In this document: positions 62,877 to 64,000 of the stretch, in pieces
Numbering within the stretch: position 1 is the stretch's first letter
Layout: every line of letters begins with the position of its first letter
NCBI GenBank assembly: GCA_964549505.1
Contig: CAZJVD010000010.1
Location: 46,673 to 110,672, forward strand
Direction of reading: 5' to 3'
Length of the DNA stretch: 64,000 nt
Source: CAZJVD01 sp964549505
GTDB lineage: Bacteria; Bdellovibrionota; UBA1018; CAZJVD01
The notes under the pieces: model-generated
Told to the model about the DNA's origin: nothing
Seen by the model: the letters and a program-made list of their open reading frames with translations, nothing else
Database searches by the model: none
Made by a program: the position numbers and the translations under genes

Positions 62877-64000
62877 AACTGGCCTACTTGAGTGTGTTGT
62901 TGAGTGAGTAGTGTGCCGCGCATGCGAGTAGTGATTGGCGACGATGGAGTGGAATTTAAATTCTGTACGGCCGTGAGTGTTCCCCTACTCAGCGGCGCTC
63001 TGTAACAAGCCTTACCCTTAGACCAGATCCGTGAGCAGACGGTTATGGTAGTTCACATAAAGACTAATATGATCAGATAAAGCGCTCGGATTCTTCGTTG
63101 TGCACCACGTGCGACGGAATAATCGATTGATGTTTGCACGCAGCATTGCACACGTGTGATTCAGGCTAAAGAGTGGATCAAATCCTATTTTCTTAAGCTC
63201 TCCTTGACCCACAATACAACCCCTTTGGCCTTTGACGGTTTTGTGATTCGCCTGGGGGAAACGTCGCTTTACGACTCTCGGATAACGCGGACACTCATCT
63301 GAGGTGATGAGTGCTTCGGGATGAATTGCCTTTGAAACGCGCTCAAACAACTGCTCCAGTCCCTGGGCTCGGTGATCCGGGCGATACCCGTATTTCTTAA
63401 GGGCTTTCTTGGCTAGTCGCCCTTTGGCAGGCATCTGTGACACTTGATGACCTAGGATCTTACGCTTCTTTTGATCCACCACGAGCCCAACACTTAAAGG
63501 CTTACACTTGGTGTGTTCGAGGGTTTCTAGTTCGTCGAACTGAACGTCGTGAAAAGGGCTCTTCGTCCATGCGTCAAGACGCGCTTGTTGTTCCAGGCGA
63601 GCACGTGAGGCTAGGAACTTAAGTTTTCGTGCGACGGTTGTACGGTGGAGACCTAAAAGCTTAGCCGAGCGTCGCATGGAAACACCTGAGCATAGGAAGT
63701 GGTTAAGTGGGGAATTGAGGTGACGTTTTCGTTGTCGGAATTCAGCGGCAAAGGTTGCAGACGAGAAACTTCGTTTGCAACTCACGCAACGCCATCTCTT
63801 AATGAGACGACGATCTGACTTTCTACGGAAGTAGCCAATCGGAACAGCACGTTTGAAACGAGGACTAGAGTTCGGGATTGAACAGGTCTGATTAGGACAA
63901 GAGAGCTGCACTGCTCAGAGCAAAGGCAATTGTCATTCCATTCCAAAGAGTTGCACTACAAACATACTGCCAGTCTACTCACTCAAGTGGGCCAGTTTTA
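62874..64000. mobile_element. IS element with terminal inverted repeats (right end at window edge)
   Basis: Left end TAAAACTGGCCTACTTGAGT at 62874 and right end, in reverse complement, TAAAACTGGCCCACTTGAGT at 63981-64000, 19 of 20 bases alike. It is about 1.1 kb with one transposase gene on the minus strand. The target duplication cannot be read because the right flank lies beyond the window. The MITE at 44945-45101 shares the terminal sequence. Confidence 0.88.
63018..63911 (-). CDS. IS transposase (zinc-ribbon, HTH, DDE; IS1-like or IS1595-like)
   Basis: A 297-residue protein. An N-terminal Cys cluster (CPNQTC, then CVSCKRSF) forms a zinc ribbon. A helix-turn-helix follows (MRRSAKLLGLHRTTVARKL). 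The catalytic region has FDELETLEHT, ITSDECPRYP and LNHTCAMLRANINRLFRRTWCTTK, compatible with the acidic residues of an IS1-superfamily DDE/D fold. The exact IS family was not settled. The gene appears intact. Confidence 0.85.
   Translation of the reverse strand: MQLSCPNQTCSIPNSSPRFKRAVPIGYFRRKSDRRLIKRWRCVSCKRSFSSATFAAEFRQRKRHLNSPLNHFLCSGVSMRRSAKLLGLHRTTVARKLKFLASRARLEQQARLDAWTKSPFHDVQFDELETLEHTKCKPLSVGLVVDQKKRKILGHQVSQMPAKGRLAKKALKKYGYRPDHRAQGLEQLFERVSKAIHPEALITSDECPRYPRVVKRRFPQANHKTVKGQRGCIVGQGELKKIGFDPLFSLNHTCAMLRANINRLFRRTWCTTKNPSALSDHISLYVNYHNRLLTDLV

Overview
The window looks like chromosome from a Gram-negative, free-living bacterium related to Bdellovibrionota/Oligoflexia or another former deltaproteobacterial lineage. 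This is inferred from gene content, not from a marker gene. It carries LPS-heptose genes, outer-membrane and lipoprotein genes, a CFI-box-CTERM protein, a DUF3015 protein, a TIGR02147/DUF4423-type regulator, a matrixin-like lipoprotein, and the gene order xerD - M50 protease - trpS - scpA - scpB - rsuA/rluB-type synthase. Coding density is high. Seven of the twelve tail-to-tail gene junctions overlap. No rRNA, tRNA or CRISPR was recognised.

Region 1-13.9 kb is a dense signalling block. It holds a truncated histidine kinase, three stand-alone receivers, an NtrC-type sigma54 activator, an HPt protein, a REC-PAS-GAF hybrid kinase, and a 1,855-residue soluble kinase built on ten exact 276-bp HAMP units. 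Embedded in it is a small operon behind a good sigma54-type -24/-12 element. That operon encodes a zinc-ribbon protein and two proteins that resemble ribosome-hibernation factors (HPF/RaiA). It faces a universal-stress-like gene. Together this suggests a phosphorelay-controlled stress or dormancy module; this is the main hypothesis from the window.

Region 13.9-19.4 kb encodes exported proteins: a membrane-anchored SGNH hydrolase, then a four-gene run with a CFI-box-CTERM protein and a trypsin-like lipoprotein protease. Region 19.4-32.4 kb is largely housekeeping: asparaginase, glutathione synthetase, pseudouridine synthase, condensin ScpAB, TrpS, M50 protease, XerC/D recombinase, a glycine-rich lipoprotein with its own sigma54-type promoter and terminator, a cell-wall amidase, MutY and MutS. 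Region 32.4-44.9 kb has a long coiled-coil protein, pyruvate kinase, an RluA-type synthase, an adenylate cyclase with two tandem sensor modules and HEAT repeats, ComM, a membrane J-protein, ComEC and an outer-membrane protein.

Region 44.9-53.5 kb contains a 157-bp MITE, a metalloprotease lipoprotein, a 41-bp perfect inverted repeat, the DUF3015 and DUF4105 proteins, a lipoprotein hydrolase, an HD phosphohydrolase and ThrS. Region 53.5-60.5 kb runs on the + strand: a lipoprotein, an acetyltransferase, queD-queC-DUF366, hisC, cmk, a heptosyltransferase-like gene and the heptose-7-phosphate kinase. The last 3.5 kb is accessory: two regulators with degenerate receivers, a Cys-containing exported peptide, a TIGR02147-type regulator, and an IS element whose ends match those of the MITE and which abuts the stop codon of its neighbour.
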